DNA of 64,000 nucleotides from Oscillospiraceae bacterium (lineage in GTDB: Bacteria > Bacillota_A > Clostridia > Oscillospirales > Oscillospiraceae), in NCBI GenBank assembly GCA_015067895.1, contig SVLP01000002.1:137664-201663 (forward strand), written 5' to 3'. A program made the position numbers and the translations under genes. Below, one piece after another: positions 33,820 through 42,982 of the stretch. How positions within the stretch are numbered: the stretch's first letter is position 1; every line of letters begins with the position of its first letter. The notes under the pieces were generated by a model. It saw only the letters and a list, made by a program, of their open reading frames with translations. It was not told the DNA's origin and did not search any database.

Positions 33820-34677
33820 ATGAGCGGATTTGACGATCTTTTTACCCGGAAGCCCTTTGATAGGGAAGCCTGGGGACATCGCAAGCAGGCGGAGCGGAAG
33901 GAGGTCTACGCCCTCGTGGATACCACTGCTGCCTCCATCGCAGCGGATGGTTCCAAGTTCCGGCAGTTCCTGGACACCCAGGCCAAGTTCTCCCGATACT
34001 CTGCGGCAAACGCCCTGCTGATCTTTGCGCAGATGCCCCAGGCCACCCAGCTCAAGAGCTTTGAGCATTGGCGAAGCGGGGGCGTTTCCATCAAGCGCAG
34101 TCAGAAGGGCATCTCCATTCTGGAGCCCGGCGAAAGCTACGCCAGAGAGGATGGCTCCACCGGTACCTCCTATAACGTCAAGAAGGTCTTTGACATCTCG
34201 CAGACCAACGCCCGGAACAAAGCAGCTCCCATCGTCCAGCATGACGAACGCAAGCTCATCCGTGCTTTGATCCACAAGGCTCCCATCGCCATTGAAACTG
34301 TGGAGAGCATCGAAGGCGGTGTGGGAGCCTTCTACGACCACGACAGGGATGCCATTTTGGTTCTCAAAGGAATGTCCGCACCGGACATTTTCCGAAGTGT
34401 CTCTAAGGCATTGGCCCAAGCGGAGCTTACAGGAGGCAAAGGAGACTATGAGCGTGGCAGGGCTGCATTCATTGCCTACTGCGTTTCCTATCTTCTCAGC
34501 CGTCAGAACGGCATTGATGTCAGCGGCTATGATTTCAGCCAGCTTCCTCTGGAACTGCGCCTCGACGATCCCAAGGGTGTGCGTGACATTCTGACAGAGA
34601 TCCGGGATACTGCCGATCAGATCTCCCTGCGGATGCAGCGGGTGCTGTCCACAAAAGATAAGGAACAGGGGCGATAA
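33820..34677 (+). CDS. ArdC-like antirestriction/ssDNA-binding protein with degenerate peptidase half
   Basis: 285 aa. The N-terminal ~120 residues have the ArdC-type ssDNA-binding pattern: FLDTQAKFSRYSAANALLIFAQ (in part), FEHWRSGGVSIKRSQKGISIL and TSYNVKKVFDISQT. Full ArdC proteins carry an HExxH metallopeptidase; here the equivalent helix reads VSKALAQAELTGG, without the His pair, so that half is probably inactive. Such proteins enter recipients or protect incoming DNA from host defence. The gene lies in the transfer operon, 3 nt after the PcfB-like gene and 2 nt before the next small gene. Confidence 0.65.
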   Translation: MSGFDDLFTRKPFDREAWGHRKQAERKEVYALVDTTAASIAADGSKFRQFLDTQAKFSRYSAANALLIFAQMPQATQLKSFEHWRSGGVSIKRSQKGISILEPGESYAREDGSTGTSYNVKKVFDISQTNARNKAAPIVQHDERKLIRALIHKAPIAIETVESIEGGVGAFYDHDRDAILVLKGMSAPDIFRSVSKALAQAELTGGKGDYERGRAAFIAYCVSYLLSRQNGIDVSGYDFSQLPLELRLDDPKGVRDILTEIRDTADQISLRMQRVLSTKDKEQGR

Positions 34678-34679
34678 CT

Positions 34680-34871
34680 ATGGAGCAGGAGGAAAGAAGA
34701 GTCATCGCCCTGAACAATTATGAGCATGGTGTGGTCATCAATGCGTTGAACGAGCTGCGCAACGGCCTGATCCGGGAGGAACATCCTACGGATGTAGTAG
34801 ACGAGCTTCTGCTGAAAACCATCGACGCACCCACCAGGCGCACACGGAGGAATCGGGATGAAGCCCGATAA
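34680..34871 (+). CDS. 63-aa conserved element protein, paralogue of the protein at 11166
   Basis: Starts at ATG 34680. It contains NNYEHGVVINALNELRNGL (in part) and VVDELLLKTIDA, matching the 48-aa protein at the left end. It overlaps the coupling-protein start by 14 nt. Small, soluble and probably helical; no known function. Two related copies in one element suggest a regulatory or adaptor role. Confidence 0.65.
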   Translation: MEQEERRVIALNNYEHGVVINALNELRNGLIREEHPTDVVDELLLKTIDAPTRRTRRNRDEAR

Positions 34872-36648
34872 CCGCAAGGCCATTCGGTTATTTTGCCTTC
34901 TGGGAATCATCCCGGTGGTCTGGCTTGCTTTGCTGATGGCTCCGTCAGTATCCGGCGGTCTGCCCCAGATCATTCTCCGGTTCCCGGAGGCCATGAACCA
35001 TCCCTTTGATATCCAGCTTTGCGAGGACAGTCTGCGGACTGTCCTCATTTTCCTGATCCTGTATACGCTGGCTCTGGCTATCGGATTCTCCAATCAGCGC
35101 ACCTACAGAAGGGGAGAGGAGCATGGTTCCGCCAAGTGGGGCGATGTCCAGGAGATCGACAAGCGGTACCGGGACAAAGACCCCTTCAACAATAAGCCCA
35201 TGACCATGCATGTTCAAATCAGTCTGAATCCAACGCAGCACTACCGGAATCTGCTGACCACCGTGGTCGGCGGCGCAGGCTCCGGCAAGTCCACACGCTT
35301 CGCCATGGAGAATCTGATGCAGTGCAACTCCAGCTTTGTGGTGCTTGACCCCAAGGGCGAGTTGCTGCGTACCACTGGCGGGCTTCTGGAGAAGCAGGGC
35401 TATGAGATCCGGGTGCTGGATCTTTTGAACATGGAGAAATCCCACTGTTTCAATCCCTTTGTCTATATCCATTCCGAAGCCGATGCCCAGAAGATGGTGA
35501 CAAACTTCTTCAAGGCCACCACGCCCAAGGGCGGTCAGTCCCAAGACCCCTTCTGGGACACCTCCGCTTCCATGTTTCTCATGTCCCTTGTCCTACTGCT
35601 TCACAGCAAGGCCCCCAAGGAGGAACAGAACTTCGATATGGTCATGGAGTTGCTACGGGCGGCAGAGGTACGGGAGGACGATGAGAGCTACCTGTCGCCT
35701 CTGGACGAGCTGTTTGAGCGGCTGGAGATGGAGGAGCCTGGACACATCGCCCTGAAATACTACAACCTCTACCGCAAGGGCGCAGGAAAGACCCTGAAAT
35801 CCATCCAGATCACCCTTGCTTCCCGTCTGGAGAAGTTCAACCTGTCGGAGCTTGCCAAGCTGACCATGACCGACGAGTTGGATCTTGGCAGTATGGGAGA
35901 AAAGAAGGTGGCTCTGTTCGCCCTGATCCCGGACAACGATACTTCCTTCAATTTTCTGGTATCCATTCTCTACACTCAGCTTTTTCAGCAGCTATTCTAT
36001 CTGGCTGACCACAAATATGGCGGCAGGCTCCCGGTTCCCGTCCACTTCCTTATGGATGAGTTTGCGAATGTCAGCCTGCCCGATGACTTTGAGAAGATTC
36101 TGTCCGTTATGCGTTCCCGGAATGTGTATGTGTCCATCATCCTGCAAAATATCGCCCAGCTCAAAGCTCTGTTCGAGAAGCAATGGGAATCCATTCTGGG
36201 CAATTGTGACCAGTTTCTGTATCTGGGCGGCAACGAGCAAAGCACCCACAAATATGTGTCCGAGCTGCTTGGGAAGGCCACCATCGACACAAACACCTAC
36301 GGCAAATCCACCGGCAGGAGCGGCAGCTACAGCACCAATTACCAGAACGCAGGCCGGGAGCTGATGACCCCGGATGAGGTACGGATGCTGAACAACAAGT
36401 ACGCCATCCTTTTCATCCGTGGCGAACGGCCCATTCTGGACGAAAAGCTGGATATGCACAAGCATCCCCATGTGGCTCAGACCACCTTCGGGGGAGCGGA
36501 GCCATACCGCCACGGACGGACTGACCTTGCCATGGGCGAGATCTCCGTGAGCCGTGCTGCAACCATCACACCCACTGATTTTACAGATGCAGAATCCCAA
36601 TTTGAGCTTTTGTCCAACGAGGACATTGAAGAAGAATTTTCCATTTAA
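34858..36648 (+). CDS. virD4: Type IV coupling protein, VirD4/TraG family
   Basis: 596 aa. Two N-terminal membrane helices (LFCLLGIIPVVWLALLMA and LIFLILYTLALAIGF) are followed by the P-loop GGAGSGKSTRFA (about residue 138), Walker B HFLMDEFANV (about 396) and the TraG-type sequence FLYLGGNEQSTHKYVSELLG. It links the relaxosome to the type IV secretion channel and pumps DNA with ATP. The C-terminal tail is acidic (ESQFELLSNEDIEEEFSI). It lies between PcfB/ArdC-like genes and the pilin-like Maff2 gene. Confidence 0.94.
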   Translation: MKPDNRKAIRLFCLLGIIPVVWLALLMAPSVSGGLPQIILRFPEAMNHPFDIQLCEDSLRTVLIFLILYTLALAIGFSNQRTYRRGEEHGSAKWGDVQEIDKRYRDKDPFNNKPMTMHVQISLNPTQHYRNLLTTVVGGAGSGKSTRFAMENLMQCNSSFVVLDPKGELLRTTGGLLEKQGYEIRVLDLLNMEKSHCFNPFVYIHSEADAQKMVTNFFKATTPKGGQSQDPFWDTSASMFLMSLVLLLHSKAPKEEQNFDMVMELLRAAEVREDDESYLSPLDELFERLEMEEPGHIALKYYNLYRKGAGKTLKSIQITLASRLEKFNLSELAKLTMTDELDLGSMGEKKVALFALIPDNDTSFNFLVSILYTQLFQQLFYLADHKYGGRLPVPVHFLMDEFANVSLPDDFEKILSVMRSRNVYVSIILQNIAQLKALFEKQWESILGNCDQFLYLGGNEQSTHKYVSELLGKATIDTNTYGKSTGRSGSYSTNYQNAGRELMTPDEVRMLNNKYAILFIRGERPILDEKLDMHKHPHVAQTTFGGAEPYRHGRTDLAMGEISVSRAATITPTDFTDAESQFELLSNEDIEEEFSI

Positions 36649-36664
36649 CAAGGAGGAACACAAA

Positions 36665-37009
36665 ATGAACCGTCTGAAAAACAACAAAAAGCCCGCTTCC
36701 ATGCCCGATTCCGTGCGCCGTGGCTTCCGTATCTACCGTGCCGCTGTGCTTGCACTGACGCTGGTGGCTGCCATGGCAACCCCGGCCTTCGCCGCATCCG
36801 ACCCGCTGACCGTCATCAATAACCTGTCCGATTTCATCTTCGGTCTGATCCGGGCCGTTGGTCTGATCCTGCTTGGCTGGGGCATTGTCCAGGTGGGTCT
36901 GTCTCTCCAGTCCCACGATCCCAGCCAGCGTTCCAACGGCTTTCTGACCCTGGCCGGCGGTATCATCATCACCTTCGCCAAGGAGATTCTGGTTCTTATC
37001 ACCGGCTGA
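36665..37009 (+). CDS. Maff2-family mobile element membrane protein (VirB2-like)
   Basis: 114 aa from ATG 36665, after AAGGAGGAACACAAA. A basic N-terminus and signal-like helix (AAVLALTLVAAMATPAFAAS) are followed by two membrane helices (FIFGLIRAVGLILLGWGIV and FLTLAGGIIITFAKEILVLI). Length and topology match Maff2 proteins of Tn1549-type elements and resemble VirB2/TrbC pilin precursors, so it is probably a pore or pilus subunit. Confidence 0.85.
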   Translation: MNRLKNNKKPASMPDSVRRGFRIYRAAVLALTLVAAMATPAFAASDPLTVINNLSDFIFGLIRAVGLILLGWGIVQVGLSLQSHDPSQRSNGFLTLAGGIIITFAKEILVLITG

Positions 37010-37015
37010 CCGACC

Positions 37016-37046
37016 GTGCGGCAGGGCTTGACCCTGCCGCACATTT
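37016..37046 (+). terminator. Strong hairpin between Maff2 and TrbL genes
   Basis: Stem GTGCGGCAGGG (37016-37026) with CCCTGCCGCAC (37032-37042), then ATTTTAG. The short T run suggests partial termination or mRNA stabilisation that raises Maff2 expression relative to downstream genes. Confidence 0.6.
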
Positions 37047-37064
37047 TAGAAGGGAGTTGATACG

Positions 37065-37901
37065 ATGTCTGATAACTGGGTCGTGCAAAATCTAAGTAAT
37101 GCACTGACCACATGGAACGAAAAGCTGGCAGAGATCTGGCTGCTTATCACACAATCCCCGCAGGCGTTCAAGGGTGGCTCCATCTGGAATGTCATGCAGG
37201 GTATCCACGGAGCGGTGCAGGCCGTAGGACTGGCCCTGCTGGTGCTGTTCTTCGTGGTGGGTGTCATGAAAACCTGCGGCAGCTTCGCAGAAATCAAACG
37301 CCCGGAGCAGGCTCTGAAGCTCTTTATCCGCTTTGCCCTGGCAAAGGGACTTGTGACTTACGGACTGGAGCTGATGATGGCTCTGTTTCAGATCGTTCAG
37401 GGCTTGATCTCCACCATCATGGGAGCTGCCGGTTTCGGCGCACCCCAGGAGACGATTCTGCCCCAGGAAATCATCAATGCGATTGAGGAATGCGGCTTTC
37501 TGGAAAGTGTACCGCTCTGGGCAGTAACTCTGATCGGAAGCCTGTTCATCACAGTGCTGTCTTTTGTGATGGTCATGACCGTCTACGGACGCTTTTTCAA
37601 GCTCTATCTGTACACCGCCATCGCCCCCGTACCCCTTGCAGCCTTTGCCGGGGAATCCACCCAAAGCGTTGGCGTCAGCTTTCTCAAATCCTACGCTGCC
37701 GTCTGTCTAGAGGGAGCCATCATCGTTCTGGGCTGCATCATCTTCTCTGTGTTTGCCGCCACACCGCCGGTGATCGATCCCGATGCAGCGGCTGTCTCCA
37801 TGGTCTGGAGCTATGTGGGCGAGCTGATCTTCAATATGCTGGTTCTCGTCGGTACGGTCAAAATGGCCGACCGGGTGGTACGGGAAATGATGGGACTATA
37901 A
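37065..37901 (+). CDS. TrbL/VirB6-family polytopic conjugation protein
   Basis: 278 aa with about six membrane helices (for example AVGLALLVLFFVVGVM, TLIGSLFITVLSFVMVMTVYG, GAIIVLGCIIFSVFA). The segment LYTAIAPVPLAAFAGESTQSVG is characteristic of TrbL/VirB6 proteins of Gram-positive elements. It forms part of the inner-membrane channel. The ATG follows AGAAGGGAGTTGATACG. The next gene begins 9 nt after the stop. Confidence 0.88.
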   Translation: MSDNWVVQNLSNALTTWNEKLAEIWLLITQSPQAFKGGSIWNVMQGIHGAVQAVGLALLVLFFVVGVMKTCGSFAEIKRPEQALKLFIRFALAKGLVTYGLELMMALFQIVQGLISTIMGAAGFGAPQETILPQEIINAIEECGFLESVPLWAVTLIGSLFITVLSFVMVMTVYGRFFKLYLYTAIAPVPLAAFAGESTQSVGVSFLKSYAAVCLEGAIIVLGCIIFSVFAATPPVIDPDAAAVSMVWSYVGELIFNMLVLVGTVKMADRVVREMMGL

Positions 37902-37910
37902 GGAGGTATT

Positions 37911-38252
37911 ATGGAAGTCAAAATCAACAAGGAGATCCGCAACTACCGGGAGAGTATGTTCTTCGGCCTGTCGCTGCGGCAGTTTCTCTTTTCTCTGGCA
38001 GCAGTCGCCGTGGCTGTTGCCCTCTATTTCGGTCTGTCGTCCCATGTCGGCACCGAGGCAGTATCCTGGCTCTGTGTGCTGGGTGCTGCGCCCTTTGCCT
38101 TTATGGGCTTCTTTTCCTACCACGGCATGACCGCAGAGCAGTTTCTGCTCAACTGGCTCAGAACCACAGTTCTGGAGCCGCAGCAATTTTCGTTTCGGTC
38201 GGAAAGCCTTTGGTTCAGGCTGGTAAGCAGAAAGGAGCGTCGCCATGATTAA
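37911..38252 (+). CDS. PrgI-family membrane protein
   Basis: 113 aa. A charged N-terminus (MEVKINKEIRNYRESMFFGLSLRQ) precedes two membrane helices (FLFSLAAVAVAVALYFGL and WLCVLGAAPFAFMGFFSY). PrgI/VirB3-like proteins pair with VirB4 ATPases in Gram-positive type IV systems. The gene overlaps the virB4 gene by 8 nt and follows AAGGAGGTATT. Confidence 0.88.
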   Translation: MEVKINKEIRNYRESMFFGLSLRQFLFSLAAVAVAVALYFGLSSHVGTEAVSWLCVLGAAPFAFMGFFSYHGMTAEQFLLNWLRTTVLEPQQFSFRSESLWFRLVSRKERRHD

Positions 38253-40596
38253 ATCTCTGGATCGGTTTCTGAAGCAGCGGAAAGAACGATACCGCATTCC
38301 CCGTCGTGTGCAGGACTTGATCCCCATTCAGTGCATCTGGATGGATGGTATTTTCCGCAGTGGTGGCTTCTATTCCAAGACTTACAGCTTCTCGGATATC
38401 AACTACAAGGTGGCATCCGACGAGGATAAGCTGGAGTTCTACAAGGGCTACTGTGGCATTCTGAACGGTCTGGAGGGCGGCTCCATGGCGCAAATCAGCA
38501 TTTATAATCATGCCCTACGCCGGTGGAACCTGTCGGAGTCCGAACTGATGCCCATGCGTGGCGATGGCCGTGACGAGCTGCGCCGGGAATACAACAGCAT
38601 CATCTCCGGCAGCACCGGCGGCAATTGCTTCCTCCAGGAGAAGTATATCACTGTTGCGACCGCAAAGCGGAGTATCGACGAAGCACGGCTGTTCTTTGCC
38701 CGTACCGGCACGGAGCTGGAGAATCGATTCTCCCAGGTGGGCTCCCACTGCACCCAGATGGAGACGCTGGATCGCCTGCGGCTGTTGCACAGCTTCTATC
38801 GTCCCAGAGAGAGTGAGCATTTCAGCTTTGACCTGAAGCGCAGCATCCGTTGGGGCCACGACTTCCGGGATTATATCTGTCCCGACAGTGTGGAGCGGCA
38901 CAGCGATTACCTGAAGCTGGGCGACCGTTTTGTGCGAGTGCTGTTTCTGAAGGACTTCGCATCCTTTGTCCGTGATGACTTCATCGATGCCCTGGTGACC
39001 CGTAATGTGGATACGATGGTGTCCATCAACATCCTGCCCATCCCCATGGATGAGGCCGTCCGGGAAGCTGAAACACGGCTTCTGGGCGTGGAAACCAACA
39101 TCACCAACTGGCAGCGTAGGCAGAACGCCAACAACAACTTCACCGCCACCATTCCCTATGATCTGGAATTGCAGCGCAAGGAGGCCAGAGAATTCCTGGA
39201 AGATCTTCTGACCCGTGACCAGCGGATGATGCAGGCCATCATCACCATGGTCATCACCGCTGACAGCAAGGACGAGCTGGACAGCGAGACGGAAGCCGTG
39301 CGCTCCTTTGCCGCAAACCGGCTGTGCCAGATCGCACCGCTGACCGTCCAGCAGATGGACGGTCTGAACACCGCACTTCCCCTGGGTATCTGGAAAACCC
39401 ATGCGTTCCGCACTCTGACCACCGAATCCATGGGCGTATTCACCCCCTTCAAGGTGCAGGAGATCCAGGATGCCGGCGGCATCTATTTCGGAGAGAACGC
39501 CATTTCCCACAATCCGCTCCTCTGTGACCGTGGGAAGCTGCTGAATCAGTCCGGTGCCTATGTGGGCGTTCCCGGTTCTGGTAAGTCCTTTGTGTGTAAG
39601 AATGAGATTACCGGCATTGCCCTGGGAACGGAGGATGATATTCTTGTCTGCGATCCGGAGGGCGAATACGGCTCCCTTGCCAAGGCAATCTGCGGCGAGG
39701 ATGCAGCCGTCATCCAGATCCGGGCAGGCGGAAAACACCGGCTCAACGCCATGTATATGGAGGAGGGCTACGGTGAGCATGACCCTATGGCCTCCAAATC
39801 CCAGTTCATCATGTCCCTGATCGAGAAGATGAGCGACAACGGTGTCGGCTCCCAGCACAAATCCATCATCGACCGTTGTGTAGCGGCGGTATACCGGGAT
39901 GCTGCCGAGAATGGCACCGTTCCCACCCTGATCTCCCTTCGGGAGAAGTTGCTGGCGCAGCCGGAACCCCAGGCCCAGGAGGTGGCACTGTCCATGGAGC
40001 GGTTCACCACCGGCACCCTGGACATTTTCAGCCACGAGAGCAATGTTGACCTGAATAAGCGCATGGTGGTCTTTGATATCCACGGTCTGGATGAGCAGCT
40101 CAAGACCACTGGCTTGCTGGTCATCACTGACACCATCCTGAACCGTGTAACCCTGAACTGGAAGCGGGGCAAGCGCACCCATATCTTCATCGACGAGTTC
40201 CATGTGGTCTATGAGAACGCCTATTCCGCAGCCTTCTTCGACTCCGCATGGCGGCAATTCCGCAAGCGCAACGCCTATCCCACGGCTATCACCCAGAATG
40301 TGGACTTCCTGCTGAACTCGCCCCAGGCTCGCTCCATGCTGTCCAATTCCGAGTTCATCGTCATGCTCAATCAGGCCCAGAAGGATCGGGAGCAGCTCGC
40401 CACACTGCTGAATATCTCGCCCAGGCAGATGAGCTATGTGACCAATGCGGAGGCTGGCTGCGGCCTGATTAAGTACGGCTCTGCGCTGGTTCCCTTTGTC
40501 AATCGTTTCCCCAAGGACACGAAGCTCTATCAGCTCATGACCACCAAACCAGGCGAGGGCATCTTCGGCGGCGAGACGAAAGGGGAGGGCGCATGA
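38245..40596 (+). CDS. virB4: VirB4/TraE-family conjugation ATPase
   Basis: 783 aa. The N-terminal half is the CagE/TrbE/VirB4-like domain. The P-loop is GVPGSGKSFVCKNE (about residue 440) and Walker B is THIFIDEFHVVYENA (about 640). A conserved QNVDFLLNSPQARSML follows. It powers assembly of the type IV secretion apparatus and works beside PrgI and TrbL, whose genes lie directly upstream. The stop overlaps the sortase start by 4 nt. Confidence 0.94.
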   Translation: MIKSLDRFLKQRKERYRIPRRVQDLIPIQCIWMDGIFRSGGFYSKTYSFSDINYKVASDEDKLEFYKGYCGILNGLEGGSMAQISIYNHALRRWNLSESELMPMRGDGRDELRREYNSIISGSTGGNCFLQEKYITVATAKRSIDEARLFFARTGTELENRFSQVGSHCTQMETLDRLRLLHSFYRPRESEHFSFDLKRSIRWGHDFRDYICPDSVERHSDYLKLGDRFVRVLFLKDFASFVRDDFIDALVTRNVDTMVSINILPIPMDEAVREAETRLLGVETNITNWQRRQNANNNFTATIPYDLELQRKEAREFLEDLLTRDQRMMQAIITMVITADSKDELDSETEAVRSFAANRLCQIAPLTVQQMDGLNTALPLGIWKTHAFRTLTTESMGVFTPFKVQEIQDAGGIYFGENAISHNPLLCDRGKLLNQSGAYVGVPGSGKSFVCKNEITGIALGTEDDILVCDPEGEYGSLAKAICGEDAAVIQIRAGGKHRLNAMYMEEGYGEHDPMASKSQFIMSLIEKMSDNGVGSQHKSIIDRCVAAVYRDAAENGTVPTLISLREKLLAQPEPQAQEVALSMERFTTGTLDIFSHESNVDLNKRMVVFDIHGLDEQLKTTGLLVITDTILNRVTLNWKRGKRTHIFIDEFHVVYENAYSAAFFDSAWRQFRKRNAYPTAITQNVDFLLNSPQARSMLSNSEFIVMLNQAQKDREQLATLLNISPRQMSYVTNAEAGCGLIKYGSALVPFVNRFPKDTKLYQLMTTKPGEGIFGGETKGEGA

Positions 40597-41375
40597 AACG
40601 ATGGATTGCGATTATTATGGCGGCAGCTTTTGCCGCCATATTTCTTTACTCCGGGCTGATGCTCCGTCAGCACCATGTTGAACAGACGAAAACGGCAGAA
40701 GCCTTCTCCTCTGTGGCAGACTTGGTTCTGAAGGAGCCGGAGGAATATCTCACGGAATCGATCGAAGTTACGGAGAAGCCCGCTGTTCCCATGACTGCCC
40801 GTGAAAAGTATGCCGAAGTCTATGCGGCAAACTCCGACTTTGTGGGCTGGATCTCCATTGAGGGAACCGCCATCGATTATCCCGTCATGCAGAGCATTGA
40901 CCGTCCCAATTTCTATCTGCGCCGGGGTTTTGACAGAGAATACAGCAAGCACGGCGTTCCCTATATCCAGGAGGACTGCGTAGTGGGCAGCTCCGACAAT
41001 CTCATCATCTACGGCCACCACATGAACGATGGCTCCATGTTTGCAGATCTGTGCAGCTATAAAAGCAGGGACTTTTGGCAGACACACCCCACCATCCAGT
41101 TTGATACCATGGAGGAGTTCGGAGTATATGAAATCGTAGCTGTATTCAAAACTGTGGTCTATTCCCAGAATGGATTCCGATACTTCGACTATGTGGAGCT
41201 GAACGATCCCGCCCGGTTTGATGCCTATATCGCCCGGTGCAAGGCGAGGTCCCTTTACGACACCGGCGTGAACGCAAAATATGGAGACAAGCTCATCACC
41301 CTGTCCACCTGTGAATACAGCCATGAGAATGGCAGGATGGTTGTCGTTGCAAGAAAGGTGGAATCGGATGCCTGA
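40593..41375 (+). CDS. srtB: Class B sortase
   Basis: 260 aa with an N-terminal membrane anchor (RWIAIIMAAAFAAIFLYSGLML). The catalytic His lies in IIYGHHMNDGSMF (about residue 142), Cys in LITLSTCEYSHENGRM (about 239) and Arg in VVVARK. The YPVMQ...YLRRGFD region is typical of class B. The probable substrate is the adhesin at 13294, whose TPKTG signal fits clostridial SrtB preference; this pairing is inference. It is embedded in the transfer operon between virB4 and the CHAP hydrolase, overlapping both. Confidence 0.92.
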   Translation: MKRWIAIIMAAAFAAIFLYSGLMLRQHHVEQTKTAEAFSSVADLVLKEPEEYLTESIEVTEKPAVPMTAREKYAEVYAANSDFVGWISIEGTAIDYPVMQSIDRPNFYLRRGFDREYSKHGVPYIQEDCVVGSSDNLIIYGHHMNDGSMFADLCSYKSRDFWQTHPTIQFDTMEEFGVYEIVAVFKTVVYSQNGFRYFDYVELNDPARFDAYIARCKARSLYDTGVNAKYGDKLITLSTCEYSHENGRMVVVARKVESDA

Positions 41376-42873
41376 GATCAGAACAAGGAAAAACGCCCGA
41401 CGCATTGGCCAGAACACCGACGCCGGAAAACGGATGCTGGATTCCTTTCTGCGCAGTAAGCAGGCAGAAGTGGGCAGCGAGAACTCCGAAACGGAATATG
41501 CCGCCGATCTTATGACCGGCGGCGTGGGGGATATGATTTATAGTGGCTCCAATCTCGGACATTGGGGAATTGCAAAAGCTGAACGACGACACCGGCAACC
41601 GGAGCAGATCACCACAGAGCCACCCCGACACTCTCCGCAGCCGACCGCATCAACGCAAAGGGACAACACCTGCCACCAGCCGAGAGAACGAGCAGCATCA
41701 GTGAAACCCACCAGAATCCGTATCCGAACCTCCACCCAGCGAATCAGCCCCATGCCCGCCACGGGCGGCAGACTGGTATCCGTGCAAGCAGCCACACAAG
41801 CTGCGGGAAATGCGCAGCGCACCCGTGCCGCCGCTAATTCCGTAAGAGTGACTGCCAGGAAGGCCACCGAAGCCGCATCCAGAGCAGTCCGGGATATCAT
41901 CGCCGGAGCCAGAACACTTGTCGCTGCACTCACCGCTGGTGGAACTGTGTCCGTCATCATTGTCGTGATTCTGTGCCTTGTTGGTCTGCTGATGGGCTCC
42001 GGCTTCGGGATCTTTTTCTCCGGCGAGAACCATGACACCGGTCAGACCCTGCAATCGGTAATCCGTCAGGTCAACGATGAATATGCAGAGCGGCTGGACG
42101 AGCTGAGAGCCGGATATTCCTACAATACCGTAGAAGTATCCGGCTCTCGTGCGCCATGGCAGGATATACTGGCGGTCTATGCGGTGCATACCACCGCCAG
42201 CACGGATGTTATGATGATGGACGATGCCAGAGCAACAATCCTGAAGGACATCTTCTGGCTGATGCATGAGATCACCGCTGTTCCCGGTGCAGAAGGTATC
42301 CTTTCCTTCACGATCACCCCTAAGCCCCCGGACGATATGGCCGATCATCTTGGTTTTACGTCTTCCCAGAGAAGTCAGCTTGCAGAGCTTCTTTCGGAGG
42401 AATACCGCAGTCTGTGGAATGCTGCCATCTACGGTACAGACGGCAACACAGACATTGTTGCCGTCGCCCTGTCTCAGATCGGCAATGTGAGCGGCGAACC
42501 CTATTGGAGCTGGTACGGCTTTGAATCACGTGTGGAGTGGTGTGCCTGCTTTGTGAGTTGGTGTGCCAACGAGTGTGGCTATTTAGAAGCCGGAATCTTG
42601 CCCCGATTTGCGTCCTGCTCCGGCGGCGTCCAGTGGTTCCGGGAACGAGGTCTTTGGCGAACCGGCAGCTACATTCCAAAGCCGGGGGATATCATTTTCT
42701 TCGACTGGGCCGATGAAGTCCAGGACGGAAGTCCGGATCATGTGGGAATCGTGGAAAGGGTAGGGGAAAGTATCATATACACGATTGAGGGCAATTCCGG
42801 AGATGCATGTAAAGCGAAAAGCTATTCTATCGATCATGCAGAGATTTTAGGCTACGGCACCTATAACCCATAA
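41368..42873 (+). CDS. CHAP-domain cell-wall hydrolase of the conjugation apparatus (CD1108/VirB1-like)
   Basis: 501 aa, starting at ATG 41368 after AAGAAAGGTGGAATCGG. The N-terminal ~190 residues are basic and low in complexity. A membrane helix follows (VSVIIVVILCLVGLLMGSGFGIFF). The external part has a bacteriophage-lysozyme-like or linker domain, then a C-terminal CHAP domain with catalytic Cys in WCACFVSWC and His in GSPDHVGIVERV. It opens the peptidoglycan for the mating channel. It is the last gene of the continuous transfer operon. Confidence 0.9.
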   Translation: MPEIRTRKNARRIGQNTDAGKRMLDSFLRSKQAEVGSENSETEYAADLMTGGVGDMIYSGSNLGHWGIAKAERRHRQPEQITTEPPRHSPQPTASTQRDNTCHQPRERAASVKPTRIRIRTSTQRISPMPATGGRLVSVQAATQAAGNAQRTRAAANSVRVTARKATEAASRAVRDIIAGARTLVAALTAGGTVSVIIVVILCLVGLLMGSGFGIFFSGENHDTGQTLQSVIRQVNDEYAERLDELRAGYSYNTVEVSGSRAPWQDILAVYAVHTTASTDVMMMDDARATILKDIFWLMHEITAVPGAEGILSFTITPKPPDDMADHLGFTSSQRSQLAELLSEEYRSLWNAAIYGTDGNTDIVAVALSQIGNVSGEPYWSWYGFESRVEWCACFVSWCANECGYLEAGILPRFASCSGGVQWFRERGLWRTGSYIPKPGDIIFFDWADEVQDGSPDHVGIVERVGESIIYTIEGNSGDACKAKSYSIDHAEILGYGTYNP

Positions 42874-42878
42874 GCAAT

Positions 42879-42900
42879 CCCGGCGGATGCCGGGTACATA
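42879..42900 (+). promoter_or_regulatory. GC hairpin followed by TACATA; left edge of second cargo island
   Basis: Stem CCCGGC GGAT GCCGGG (42879-42894), followed immediately by TACATA (42895-42900). It comes directly after the transfer operon and before AT-rich cargo, mirroring the arrangement at 25720. Confidence 0.45.
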
Positions 42901-42982
42901 TCGTTCTCATTCGTGGAAATTTGACTTCTTTCTTGGATTTCATGTGGTATGATACAGAAAATACAGCAAGGATGTGAGTGTA

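Noticed and set aside
33151..34419. 422-aa antisense frame over the PcfB/ArdC genes
   Set aside because: Shadow of two overlapping operon genes with good ribosome sites.
38515..40257. 580-aa antisense frame over virB4
   Set aside because: Shadow of a strongly supported ATPase gene; no plausible protein composition.
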